Assembly: GCF_008692035.1 (NCBI RefSeq)
Contig: NZ_VTFG01000001.1
Coordinates: 1,426,001 to 1,490,000 of the forward strand
From: Pseudomonas marginalis
Lineage (GTDB): Bacteria > Pseudomonadota > Gammaproteobacteria > Pseudomonadales > Pseudomonadaceae
DNA: 64,000 bases
Reading direction: 5' to 3'
The notes under the pieces are model-generated. The model made no database searches and was not told the origin of the DNA. It worked only from the letters and a program-made list of their open reading frames with translations. A program made the translations under genes and the position numbers. Of this stretch, positions 48,681 to 56,221 are shown piece by piece. Within the stretch, counting starts at the first letter, position 1, and the number at the start of each line of letters is the position of its first letter.

Positions 48681-48695
48681 TAATAACAGTTATTA
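48681..48695. promoter_or_regulatory. 15-bp palindrome upstream of the Met-rich gene
   Basis: TAATAAC-A-GTTATTA is a perfect inverted repeat 145 bp upstream of the Met-rich start codon, in a 269-bp gap with no gene. It could be an operator for that gene or for the small gene ending at 48806. Nothing else in the gap is recognisable. Confidence 0.4.
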
Positions 48696-48805
48696 GGACG
48701 CTATTGCGTTACTTATATCCGTTACCTGGCGGATATGGACGTCATGGATATTCGATTGAGGAATCTCGTCCAATCTTAAGGAAATAAACGGTCTAACGGA
48801 TGAGC

Positions 48806-49075
48806 CTAGCCGTCGGGCTTTTCCAGCGACTGCATCAATTCATCGGCCTCCGACCCCGGTGGCAACCTGAACCCATGCATTTCATCAGCGGCCAGAATTT
48901 CATCCAGGGCGGCGAGCAACTGCGCCTCTGTCGGCGAGTCTCGCAGCAATTTATGCGCGGGCAGCAACAGCTCAGAGGGGACGCCGTGAACGCTCGCGGC
49001 GTCGATCACAGCGAAAAGGATAAAGCGCAGGCGTATTTCGCGGTCCGTCGGCCAAGCCGTTTTTCGCTTACCCAA
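48806..49075 (-). CDS. Small hypothetical protein
   Basis: An 89-aa frame starting at TTG with GAGG about 7 nt upstream. The sequence is basic and then helical (REIRLRFILFAVIDAASVHG, LLPAHKLLRDSPTEAQLLAALDEIL), acidic at the end, with no signal peptide. Codon use suits the host. I do not recognise the family. It stands alone between the Met-rich gene and a putative lipoprotein gene. Confidence 0.5.
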   Translation of the reverse strand: MGKRKTAWPTDREIRLRFILFAVIDAASVHGVPSELLLPAHKLLRDSPTEAQLLAALDEILAADEMHGFRLPPGSEADELMQSLEKPDG

Positions 49076-49199
49076 GGTAGGGCCTCGTTTTTTCAGAAAA
49101 ATCCGAGGCTATTGCGCACAGGGAGGTGTTTCAAGCATCGGAATGCAAGATAGGCCGCTTCCTACATCCAAAGGAGAAACAGCATACCGAACAACCCAA

Positions 49200-49949
49200 T
49201 TACTGCACCGGCAGGAAATTCATCAACAACAGGCTTTGTGCATAGTTAAGCCCAATACGGCGGTAGCGTTCGTCGAGCATCTGGGTCAACAGGTCCAGAC
49301 GCGCAACAATCTTGCCGAACTCGACGGCGAAACTCAGGTTGCTGCCCTCCTCCGAGATCTCGTTGGAAAACAGGAGCAGGACACCGTTTGCATCCTGGCG
49401 CTTGCTGAGCAGCCAGGTGGCCTTCTCGATATTGCGCGCGGCATTGCTGACGAACTGCGGGTTGATCGAGTCGGTAATGTAGAACTCGGTACGCCCACCG
49501 TGGGCGGTCACGATCATACTGCCGATGGCATAGATAAACGCCCCGACCCGGTCGCCCTGAAACTCAGGGCTCAAGGAGTAGCTCAGCGCTGCCAGGTCGC
49601 GACGCTCCCCGAGGGCGGGCAATGAGCGGCGCTGCTCAATGGCCAGGCGGATCTCCCGCGCAGCGCTCACCGCATCCGGATAACCCGACTGGCGCCACTG
49701 GTTGGGGTTGCGCAAATAGAGCTTGTTCATGAGCAAATACAGGCTTTGCAAGTTGTCGCGCATGCCCAGGGTCGCCATGCGATCGACACTGGTCTGGAAG
49801 AATTCATCGGGTTTGCCATCGCTGAACTGCTTGGCGATGTCCCGCCCCTGCTGCTGGGTGCAGCCACTGGCGCAGAGTATCAACACCACGGCCAGCCACA
49901 GGGGCCGAGGCACTCGTCGAGTCTTGAATAAAAGTAACGTGCGATCCAT
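49200..49949 (-). CDS. Putative lipoprotein of unknown function
   Basis: A 249-aa protein with an N-terminal signal (RPLWLAVVLILCASGC) whose last Cys fits a lipobox, suggesting a lipid-anchored envelope protein. The rest is mainly helical (FFQTSVDRMATLGMRDNLQS, LYLLMNKLYLRNPNQW, FVSNAARNIEKATWLLSKRQ). ATG 49949 was chosen; the upstream extension to 50003 is not typical. The ribosome site is weak. It is the last of four minus-strand envelope or membrane genes spread over 49.2-52.4 kb, spaced too widely to prove one operon. Function unknown. Confidence 0.65.
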   Translation of the reverse strand: MDRTLLLFKTRRVPRPLWLAVVLILCASGCTQQQGRDIAKQFSDGKPDEFFQTSVDRMATLGMRDNLQSLYLLMNKLYLRNPNQWRQSGYPDAVSAAREIRLAIEQRRSLPALGERRDLAALSYSLSPEFQGDRVGAFIYAIGSMIVTAHGGRTEFYITDSINPQFVSNAARNIEKATWLLSKRQDANGVLLLFSNEISEEGSNLSFAVEFGKIVARLDLLTQMLDERYRRIGLNYAQSLLLMNFLPVQ

Positions 49950-50450
49950 CGGCACCCGATCTGGTTCTTTTGCCCACGCGGGAAATCGGCAGGGCTGGGA
50001 CAAGGATAGATTGGATAAATGAAAAAAAGTGCGATGGGCTGGGCAGATAGTTGTAAGCAGAGCCTGCCGGGGGACTGAATCGGCCCAATCGTGAAAGATT
50101 CGTTTCAGGGCCTATACTCAATGGAACAGTTGCGAGTGTTGTTGGCGATCCAGGGAGGATCTACATCGCGCACGGCACTTCCCCACGCAGCTGTACAGGA
50201 GGGTCGCACAGATGAAACATCCCATTCGAGCTCAGATTTTTGTCCAGGTGATTTGCCTGCTATCGGTGGCTCAGCTTTTCTGCTGAGCCATGGTTCACTG
50301 CCTTTAAGATCAGCTGCGCGTGTGGCTGGGGCAGGTTTCGCCCTGTATTTGGGCCCATCAACTTAAATGCCATTGCTGCCGCAGTAGAGTTCGCGCGGGT
50401 TTCAAGCGCGGACGGCCCGACACTACGCGTCTGGTATTAACGCGAATGTT
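49950..50450. other. Largely gene-free gap with one small ORF and a hairpin
   Basis: No protein gene of normal size is supported. The notable elements are a short frame at 50212-50286 with an AGGAGG site (listed separately) and an 8-bp hairpin at 50267-50290 (TGGCTCAG against CTGAGCCA) that overlaps its end. The rest shows nothing I can name. Confidence 0.6.
50212..50286 (+). CDS. Possible 24-residue membrane peptide
   Basis: A short frame MKHPIRAQIFVQVICLLSVA... of 24 codons preceded by AGGAGG with 9-nt spacing, the strongest ribosome site in this gap. The peptide has a basic start and hydrophobic core, as in small membrane proteins or the beginning of a truncated secreted protein. It ends inside a hairpin. 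It may be a remnant. Confidence 0.3.
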   Translation: MKHPIRAQIFVQVICLLSVAQLFC

Positions 50451-51083
50451 TCATTTATCCAGATTCACCAGTTCGTGCATCCGCGCCCCTATCATTCCCC
50501 GCAACCACTCAGCATGAAACGCCATTTCGTCCAGAGAGATCCCCTCACCCAACCGATATTCGAAAACCTTGTCCTTGGGTCCCTGACCCACGAGGTGGAA
50601 ATGCCCATGGCGATCAAACCGGGCGAGGACGTAGGGGCAGACGTAAATGATGTTGCTGAATGGCACCCGCACTTCGTAGGGCCCGCGGCCACGACGGATA
50701 ACCGTGAGGCTGAGCAGTTGCTGGTTTTCATCGAACGTAAAGGCCTCCACATGAGGCGTAGAGGCCATCCAGGCAAACATCGCACCGATGAGCACTGCGG
50801 TACCGAGCATGAACAGGATGAGCGCCGACGTCGTAAAACTCGATTCAGCGCTGGCCGGCGTGCCCTGCAGCGCTCCGAGCCCGGCCAGGAGCAACATCAC
50901 CAGCCCGTAGCCCGGCAACAGCATCAGTAGCGCAATGTAGAACCCCAGGATCCCCCGACCACTGCCGCCAACGCTCGGTAGATCCGGGCCGTAATACCAG
51001 GTGGGTGGGTGCGCGACAGGGCTTGCAGCGCTTGGCGCTCCGGGAAGCGTGGCGACAAGGTGAGGTGGGTCTTGACGGTTCAT
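50451..51083 (-). CDS. Membrane protein of unknown function, two helices plus cytosolic domain
   Basis: A 210-aa protein with a proline-rich start, two hydrophobic segments (about residues 40-65 and 85-108) and a C-terminal soluble domain (FTFDENQQLLSLTVIRRGRG then YEVRVPFSNIIYVCPYV) that looks like a small beta-rich, PH-like fold. ATG 51083 has GGAG upstream. The gene at 51500 shares the plan of two helices followed by such a domain, so the two may work together. No family name can be given. Confidence 0.65.
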   Translation of the reverse strand: MNRQDPPHLVATLPGAPSAASPVAHPPTWYYGPDLPSVGGSGRGILGFYIALLMLLPGYGLVMLLLAGLGALQGTPASAESSFTTSALILFMLGTAVLIGAMFAWMASTPHVEAFTFDENQQLLSLTVIRRGRGPYEVRVPFSNIIYVCPYVLARFDRHGHFHLVGQGPKDKVFEYRLGEGISLDEMAFHAEWLRGMIGARMHELVNLDK

Positions 51084-51184
51084 CCAACGGGCTCCAGGGG
51101 TTGCAGCGTTCAATAATGGGCGAAAAGCCAGGAACCTTCGCGTTCCCCTCAAACCGTTAGTTGGACGCCCGCCTAAGGGCGGCC

Positions 51185-51469
51185 TTACTTGAGCAGGGCA
51201 ATCACCGCGCAGACAATCATGATCGCCAGCGCCGGCCACTGCATGGGCATGAAAAAGAAGTGATGGCGCACGCCATCTTCATGCACCTGCCGATTCAGGA
51301 CAAAGCCCAGCACGGTGTTGATGGCCGAGCCAATCCCCACCCCCATCAACAGTTGCATCAGTGAGGTATTGCCGGGTTTGACGCTGGGGTCGGGCCACAC
51401 CCCCATCAGCAACAACACCATGGCCACCGGCGTGAACAGTGTCAGCCAGCCTGCGCCGCGATAGATCAT
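51185..51469 (-). CDS. Small three-helix membrane protein
   Basis: A 94-aa protein with hydrophobic stretches near residues 6-24, 38-58 and 74-93 and the loop PDPSVKPGNTSLMQLL. The family was not recognised. It lies between two larger membrane-protein genes on the same strand, 30 nt after the stop of the upstream gene at 51500, suggesting co-transcription with it. Confidence 0.65.
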   Translation of the reverse strand: MIYRGAGWLTLFTPVAMVLLLMGVWPDPSVKPGNTSLMQLLMGVGIGSAINTVLGFVLNRQVHEDGVRHHFFFMPMQWPALAIMIVCAVIALLK

Positions 51470-51499
51470 CGTTTAATCCTCATGAATGACACGATTGGC

Positions 51500-52396
51500 T
51501 CAAGCCGGCTCGCGTGCTTGCTCTTCAGCCGCAAACACGGCATCGAGTGTGTTGAGGAACAGGTCGTGGCTCAGAATGCCGGTGGCGATGGTCGACAACA
51601 CGGGTTTGCCGCTCTCGTCCTTGATCACCACCTTTTCGGTCCAGGCGTTAAGGTCGACGGTACGCAGCGACGACATCGGCACCTTGCGCCCCTGGTATTC
51701 GAGAAAATCCTGGCTCACCACAATCGGCGTCGTGGTGATTTTGAGGAAGTTGCCGCTGACACGCTTGCCCCAGACCTGCCCGGAGCTGATGCAATTAAAC
51801 CTGACTGCCCCACCCGACTCCAGCGTCGCCAGCACCCCCGGCAGACGTGCACGTACGTGCAGCTCACGGACCAACTGCTGGAAATCGTGAAAACCCTTGA
51901 GGCTCTCGATCACTCGATGAAACGGCTCGGAGGCATTACGACGGTAAGCCACGTTGGTGATCATGCCGGTCAGCACGGTTTGCCCGGAGCCGAACAGATA
52001 CAGGTCATCAATCTCGGCAAAGGCGGTGTATTCGCGCTGATCGTTGATGATGCGCTCGATGCCATGCTCATACACGTCGTAAAGCGGCGCACGCAGTTTC
52101 CTGTGCCAGGCGTAAGCGGCAAATACACCCAGCCCGAGAACCGCCAGCAAAGCGCTGGTGGCGTAAATCAAGGTATGGGGGCTGCTGAAGCTGAAGGCCA
52201 TGCCACGGGACGTCTGGAGGCTGACCGGCCCTTCATTGCCCGGTGGCAGGATCGTGCCCAGATACAACACAAACCCGGCGAGACCTAACAACACAACGCC
52301 AAATATCAAACTGAAAATCAGAAAACCCTTGCCGTGACGGAAACTGGCGATCAGTTCGCCGGTGGCGGAAGGCGCTTGGGAGGGGGATGACTGCAT
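51500..52396 (-). CDS. Membrane protein of unknown function, two helices plus beta-rich domain
   Basis: A 298-aa protein with two hydrophobic segments (about residues 22-47 and 73-97) followed by a cytosolic region (LYDVYEHGIERIINDQREYT, then AFAEIDDLYLFGSG, and KVPMSSLRTVDLNAWTEKVV). It resembles uncharacterised membrane proteins of the DUF6585 kind, but I cannot confirm this. ATG 52396 has AAGGA about 11 nt upstream. It is first of three closely placed minus-strand membrane genes. Confidence 0.65.
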   Translation of the reverse strand: MQSSPSQAPSATGELIASFRHGKGFLIFSLIFGVVLLGLAGFVLYLGTILPPGNEGPVSLQTSRGMAFSFSSPHTLIYATSALLAVLGLGVFAAYAWHRKLRAPLYDVYEHGIERIINDQREYTAFAEIDDLYLFGSGQTVLTGMITNVAYRRNASEPFHRVIESLKGFHDFQQLVRELHVRARLPGVLATLESGGAVRFNCISSGQVWGKRVSGNFLKITTTPIVVSQDFLEYQGRKVPMSSLRTVDLNAWTEKVVIKDESGKPVLSTIATGILSHDLFLNTLDAVFAAEEQAREPA

Positions 52397-52570
52397 AACG
52401 CTTGCGTCCTTGTAATGGGGTTGCGCGCACCGCTGTTTATGCGGGGACGATTGAACCCTGCCGTCATTGGGCGGGCTTGGCACGGCAGGTTGGAACATGG
52501 CCCATTAACATCGTTCCCTGCGCATATGGGTTAATGCCAACGGGTTCACAACGTTCGCGACATTGGGGCC

Positions 52571-52626
52571 GGAAACACGAAAGCCCCGCTAAGGCGGGGC
52601 TTTCGTTTAAGTCCTGGCGGGAAACC
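52571..52626. repeat. Degenerate attachment-site copy A (tRNA-Ser terminator and 13 nt of tRNA end)
   Basis: GGAAACACGAAAGCCCCGC, a 12-bp hairpin (52578-52589 with 52594-52605), then TTTAAGTCC and TGGCGGGAAACCA. This matches the downstream flank and last 13 nt of the serine tRNA gene at 61.54 kb, after which similarity ends. It marks the outermost left scar of integrations at that tRNA. The hairpin is also a usable terminator. Confidence 0.75.
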
Positions 52627-52708
52627 ACGCCTGGGACCCTCGTCATCTTTCGGACAATGCAGCGCTTGTTTCACCAGCTGGCAAAAGACGTCCCCGGACG
52701 TGGAATCA

Positions 52709-53206
52709 TTATCGGGCTTGGCGAAGCACAAGCTCCGACAGACGGGTCTTAACTCGGAAGCAGAACTCACGAATTTGAAATTGATAAGCCGGCATAACCA
52801 TGTAGTTTAAATCGGGACCCAATGAGTCTTTAATTTCCATGTATTTGGCAGTCTTGGCAGCAATGGCCTGGTATTGCGCCTCGTATTTATCGTAAGACGC
52901 TTTGTTGTAGACCTTTAAAACATCCAGTTCTTTACGGCATTGCTCAGCGCGATTTTGGTTCAAATTTGTTTCTGTTTCTGACTGAGCAGACTCCAGAGAA
53001 GCTGCTTTCGGGGCGTCAGCACTGGCGTTCACAGGTGCAGCCTCGTATCGCACAGTCCACTTTTCTGGGGTCGAAGGTGCGACCTCAGGCGGTGCTTCCT
53101 GGACGACGGCAGGAGGTGGAGTCACATCAGGTTTTTCGGGAGTTTTCGTAGCGCATCCAGAGAGGGCAAGCCCTACCACTACAACGATGCCACACATTTT
53201 ATCCAT
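52709..53206 (-). CDS. Putative lipoprotein in the older inserted segment
   Basis: A 165-aa protein with a signal peptide and lipobox (VVVVGLALSGC, Cys near residue 18), then a proline-rich linker (PEKPDVTPPPAVVQEAPPEV) and a helical C-terminal half with NQNRAEQCRKELDVLKVYNK. ATG 53206 was chosen because it starts the signal peptide directly; the ribosome site (GGTGGAA) is weak. It lies between attachment copies A and B, so it is part of the older insertion. Its A-richer codon use compared with the core supports foreign origin. Function unknown. Confidence 0.65.
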   Translation of the reverse strand: MDKMCGIVVVVGLALSGCATKTPEKPDVTPPPAVVQEAPPEVAPSTPEKWTVRYEAAPVNASADAPKAASLESAQSETETNLNQNRAEQCRKELDVLKVYNKASYDKYEAQYQAIAAKTAKYMEIKDSLGPDLNYMVMPAYQFQIREFCFRVKTRLSELVLRQAR

Positions 53207-53436
53207 CGGTTCCACCAAGAGGTAATTACGGATGGCTGAGTCGTTAGGTTCTGGGTAAAAGTAATAACTCATTCAATGATCGAGTGTAATTTTTCTACCA
53301 GCCTCAAGGCGCTCAGCCTCTCTTCCTTGAGTGCGCAGATGAACGATAGTAGTAAAAAAATAAAAAGATGACGAGCAAAAGCTGGCTGGAAAAACCACGA
53401 ATTAAATGAGCCAGTGGAAGTGGCTTCAATTGCTTG

Positions 53437-53521
53437 ATTCAGGTCCCGGGCTGCATCGGCAATCATCAGTATTGGCTGCGCGAGTCTGCTACAGGGCACA
53501 GTAAGCAGAAGATCGCCAAAC
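53437..53521 (+). pseudogene. Integrase C-terminal remnant (older element)
   Basis: About 85 nt align with the 3' part of the integrase remnant at 61.3 kb: GCATCGGCAATCATCAGTAT, GCGAGTCTGCT and ACAGTAAGCAGAAGATC match its codons for ASEIIDIGDASLLLGHSKQEI. Single-base gaps break the frame. It lies 42 nt left of attachment copy B, the same arrangement as the second remnant next to the tRNA, so it is the fossil of an earlier integrase gene. Confidence 0.75.
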
Positions 53522-53563
53522 CCCAGAAACACAAAAGCCCCGCTTTCGCGAGGCTTTCGTTTG

Positions 53564-53631
53564 AATCTTGGCGGGAAACCAGGGATTCGAACCCTGGGAA
53601 CGCTATTAACGTTCGCCGGTTTTCAAGACCG
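53564..53631 (-). repeat. Attachment-site copy B: 3' two-thirds of tRNA-Ser(UGA)
   Basis: These 68 nt are identical to 61536-61603 and contain the tRNA 3' end, T arm, variable arm and most of the anticodon arm. Identity stops at 53631 in the anticodon stem, so this copy is not a functional tRNA. A terminator-like hairpin precedes it. The distance between the two copies is 7972 bp, which defines the younger integrated element. Confidence 0.93.
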
Positions 53632-54031
53632 CTATGCAAAATCAAGCGGATTGGTACCTTGAAGGCCGTTGGCGTTCCTTTACTCGCAGCTACCGACCAA
53701 GCTACAGGCCGCATTCTACAGGGGGTGCGGTTTTGGTTTGGGAACTGTTTTTGCCCCTCTCTGCCCCTCTGTCGTTCTATATCAAATACCTTGTTTCACC
53801 AGGTACTTCGCTCCTTTCCCTACGCAGAATCAGCTATGCCAAAATCAGACCTTCCCTGCCTTTTCTAAAAAATCTATGAAAACCATTTGGCCCTCGACCA
53901 TGGAAAACGATGTGCTATCAGGCCGACTCAGCCCCACCATTCTGCTTCAGCGCTTCTTATACTAGCTATAAACCCTGGAATCATTTCTAGCCATGTGATA
54001 TCACAACGACACCAATCAGAAGGAGCTGTGC
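53632..54031. other. Left end of the inserted element, no gene supported
   Basis: Between attachment copy B and the first element gene I find no convincing coding frame. Sequence composition is mixed and shows short pyrimidine-rich repeats (TGCCCCTCTCTGCCCCTCTG near 53750). It may hold an excision or regulatory region, but nothing definite is visible. Confidence 0.55.
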
Positions 54032-54544
54032 ATGAACCCGTTTGCCTCGATGCATACCGACCGGGTCTGGCTGATCAAGACAGATGGCCGTAGGCTTGGG
54101 CCGTACAACACACGTATCGGACCGAGTGCCTCCATTTTCGAGCCAAGCCTCGATGTTGATGTCGGTGACCACCTCGAAAGGACTCTTCCTAATGGAAAAA
54201 TCGAGCTTCACTACATCACTGAATGCAACTATTCCCAAGGGCTGGTATCAATCGGCCCTCACTGGTCGCTCAAACTGAGAAAAGGCCCCGAGAAAGAGAG
54301 TCCACCCTCCAAACACACCACCATCAATATTAGTAACTCGACCGGCATCCAGGTGGGCGACCACAATACCCAACACATCCAGGAGGGCATTGCTGACTTA
54401 CTCAAGAAAATTGAAGAGAGCGGCGCCTCTAGCGAGGAAGTTGAACAAGCAAAGGGGAGGATCGCACAGATGCTTGAGCACCCGCTTGTTTCCTCGATCA
54501 TTGGGTCGGGAGTGGGAGCGCTTATCGGCCTGGCCGGGGCTTAG
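54032..54544 (+). CDS. Protein with RHIM-like amyloid motif and glycine-zipper C-terminus
   Basis: A 170-aa protein from a strong site (AAGGAG, 7 nt before ATG). Residues 1-90 form a compact domain (VDVGDHLERTLPNGKIELHY, then IGPHWSLKLRKG). At about 95-115, TTINISNSTGIQVGDHNTQ closely fits the RHIM-type amyloid core (Ile-Gln-Val-Gly flanked by Asn-rich sequence) found in necroptosis proteins and in bacterial amyloid signalling motifs. A helical stretch (ADLLKKIEESGASSEEVEQA) follows, then a C-terminal SSIIGSGVGALIGLAGA with a GxxxG-type pattern that could insert into membranes. No cognate NLR-type receptor is recognisable next to it. A defence or toxin role is inference. Confidence 0.75.
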   Translation: MNPFASMHTDRVWLIKTDGRRLGPYNTRIGPSASIFEPSLDVDVGDHLERTLPNGKIELHYITECNYSQGLVSIGPHWSLKLRKGPEKESPPSKHTTINISNSTGIQVGDHNTQHIQEGIADLLKKIEESGASSEEVEQAKGRIAQMLEHPLVSSIIGSGVGALIGLAGA

Positions 54545-55218
54545 ATTTAGATATCTCGACGCGGGCCGATTCCACACCCCGATTGTGTAGGGGTATGGGG
54601 GCGGTTTTAACGGACAAGTCCGTGGTTGCTGGCCCACCCGCTCGTTCGCATATGATTGCATAAATGCATAATTGGCATTGGACGGCATAGATTGGCGTAC
54701 GGTTTGCCCCATTTATGCCCCATGCATGCGACTGTGACCTCGGCCCCCCGCCGGCCTATGACGTTTGGGCGTAGCACTCATAACGCCCCAGCCGGACAGA
54801 CTAATCAGCTGAAATTTCCCGCTTTGCAGCAATTTTCAAGCAGGTGCTAGCACACAGCGCGGCCTGAGCGCGATAGATCGCAATCAGGAGTTCGTTAATA
54901 TGACGCTAACCGTGCTAATGACCTCGGAGTGACAACGAACAGGTAACTTTCGGCCAAACGTGTTTTCACAGTTCGAGCCAGAAGCGGTCGTTAGAATAGG
55001 TAAAAATCCATCCCCTCTCAGACCCGCCTAAGAGCTAGTAGCGCAAAGTCAGTACAGAGATGTATTATCCCAGTCATGCGCACATCGGCGCATGCTGCCC
55101 ACCTTGGCTCACCTGGTTCGCCGGGACGATGAAATTTTTAAGGTTTGCGTAGATTCCATAGTTGGCGGAATTCGGCAGTGGGCACTGGATAGATCCGCTT
55201 CAACTTTTGGAGCACTGC
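54545..55218. other. Gap inside the element with no supported gene
   Basis: About 670 bp without a credible coding frame. Near 54956-54998 the sequence GTGTTTTCACAG...GCCAGAAGCGGTCGTTAG resembles the right end of the small inverted-repeat element at 55951-56116, so it may be a decayed copy. Nothing else is recognisable. Confidence 0.5.
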
Positions 55219-55881
55219 ATGGACCAACCTCATATCACTGCGACCGCTGTCGAGAAACTCAAACTAGCAGCGAAGTCTCATCGCAACACTTCTGGTTTCC
55301 CTTTAGCTGCGGCGCTCGACCACGTTGCTGCACAGGCTGGCTATTCGAACTGGAAACGCGTCACTGAACTCGCCGCTAAGCCCCCTCTTATAGATACCAA
55401 CCTATTACCAATCAAACACCGTCACCTGTGCACTTGGGTGGTGCCTAAGGGCAGCATGCAGCTCAAGCAAGTGCATACAGTTTCTGAGCTGTGCGAGGCG
55501 TTAGGTGCTGCGACCCCAATTTTCATTCGTCATGCCTGCGAAATCGCAACCCCGGATAACCCTTGCTTTTGCCAGCTAGACCCGTTTGCCACAGCAATGC
55601 TGGCTGGTGTTGCATTAGACATCGGAGATAAGTACGACTTCTGGAATTACTTGTTCGATGCTAGCAAGCCAGCGCGTGAATACCCTGCTTGGCAAAAGCG
55701 CGTGGTCGTTGGTCTGGGGACCTCGGACCATTACCCCAACGAGCATCTGACAACGCGTGACAATGATGATCGGAGCGATACGCTGAACCCTAATAACTCT
55801 GCGCACAAAGCTGCAACAAACAACCGGTCCTCTCAGATGAACCCCAACAATACGAGGTATCAGGGCCATGAAGGTGACTGA
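55219..55881 (+). CDS. Element-borne protein with GYSNW motif and NPNN-rich tail
   Basis: A 220-aa protein. ATG 55219 has TTTTGGAG at good distance; longer frames lack a site. Residues 10-40 (VEKLKLAAKSHRNTSGFPLA then ALDHVAAQAGYSNWKRV) resemble the short helical module found at the ends of some plasmid and glyoxalase-superfamily proteins. The middle is acidic and aromatic. The C-terminal 35 residues are low-complexity with repeated NPNN (SDTLNPNNSAHKAA, SQMNPNNTRY), a tail seen in unrelated Pseudomonas proteins. No catalytic motif is apparent. It lies downstream of the RHIM-like gene on the same strand, but 670 bp apart. Confidence 0.6.
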   Translation: MDQPHITATAVEKLKLAAKSHRNTSGFPLAAALDHVAAQAGYSNWKRVTELAAKPPLIDTNLLPIKHRHLCTWVVPKGSMQLKQVHTVSELCEALGAATPIFIRHACEIATPDNPCFCQLDPFATAMLAGVALDIGDKYDFWNYLFDASKPAREYPAWQKRVVVGLGTSDHYPNEHLTTRDNDDRSDTLNPNNSAHKAATNNRSSQMNPNNTRYQGHEGD

Positions 55882-55950
55882 GCTGACCTCAGAATCGCCT
55901 CAGGTAAGCCTGGTGATGGGCAATATGACAGCTTATGACAGACTGCTATC

Positions 55951-56116
55951 GGCCGAGGCTGTGTAAAAACGCAGGCGCCGTTTTGAATGCCTCGCTTCTA
56001 GGTTAAATCTGCAGACGTTCGGTTGGTCAGCAGACCTGGATTTTGCGTAGGAACGTGATTTTCGCGCCGATTTTGATTGCTGTATCTGCACGAAGTGTTT
56101 TTACACAGCCTCGGCC
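55951..56116. mobile_element. Small inverted-repeat element (MITE or IS remnant)
   Basis: Perfect 20-bp terminal inverted repeats, GGCCGAGGCTGTGTAAAAAC (55951-55970) and its complement (56097-56116), enclose 126 bp with no frame of note. Flanks outside the repeats (GACTGCT and its complement) extend the symmetry. A partly matching sequence lies near 54956-54998. The GGCTGTGTAAAAAC end is of IS type, but I cannot name the family. No transposase is present, so movement would need one supplied in trans. Confidence 0.7.
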
Positions 56117-56221
56117 AGAAGCAGTCATTGAGCGTCAATGAAGCCAGAGTAGCTGCTACTCTGCTTACAAATAGATTGTTTTTTGGTCCGTATGTTGGAA
56201 TAGCAGACAAGGAGAAAGCTG

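Noticed and set aside
50091..50366. 91-codon plus-strand frame in the gap after the 49.2-kb lipoprotein.
   Set aside because: No ribosome site and untypical composition; the competing 24-codon frame has a much better start.
53269..53532. 87-codon minus-strand frame to the right of the island lipoprotein.
   Set aside because: It starts at the terminator of attachment copy B and its first half is antisense to the integrase remnant.
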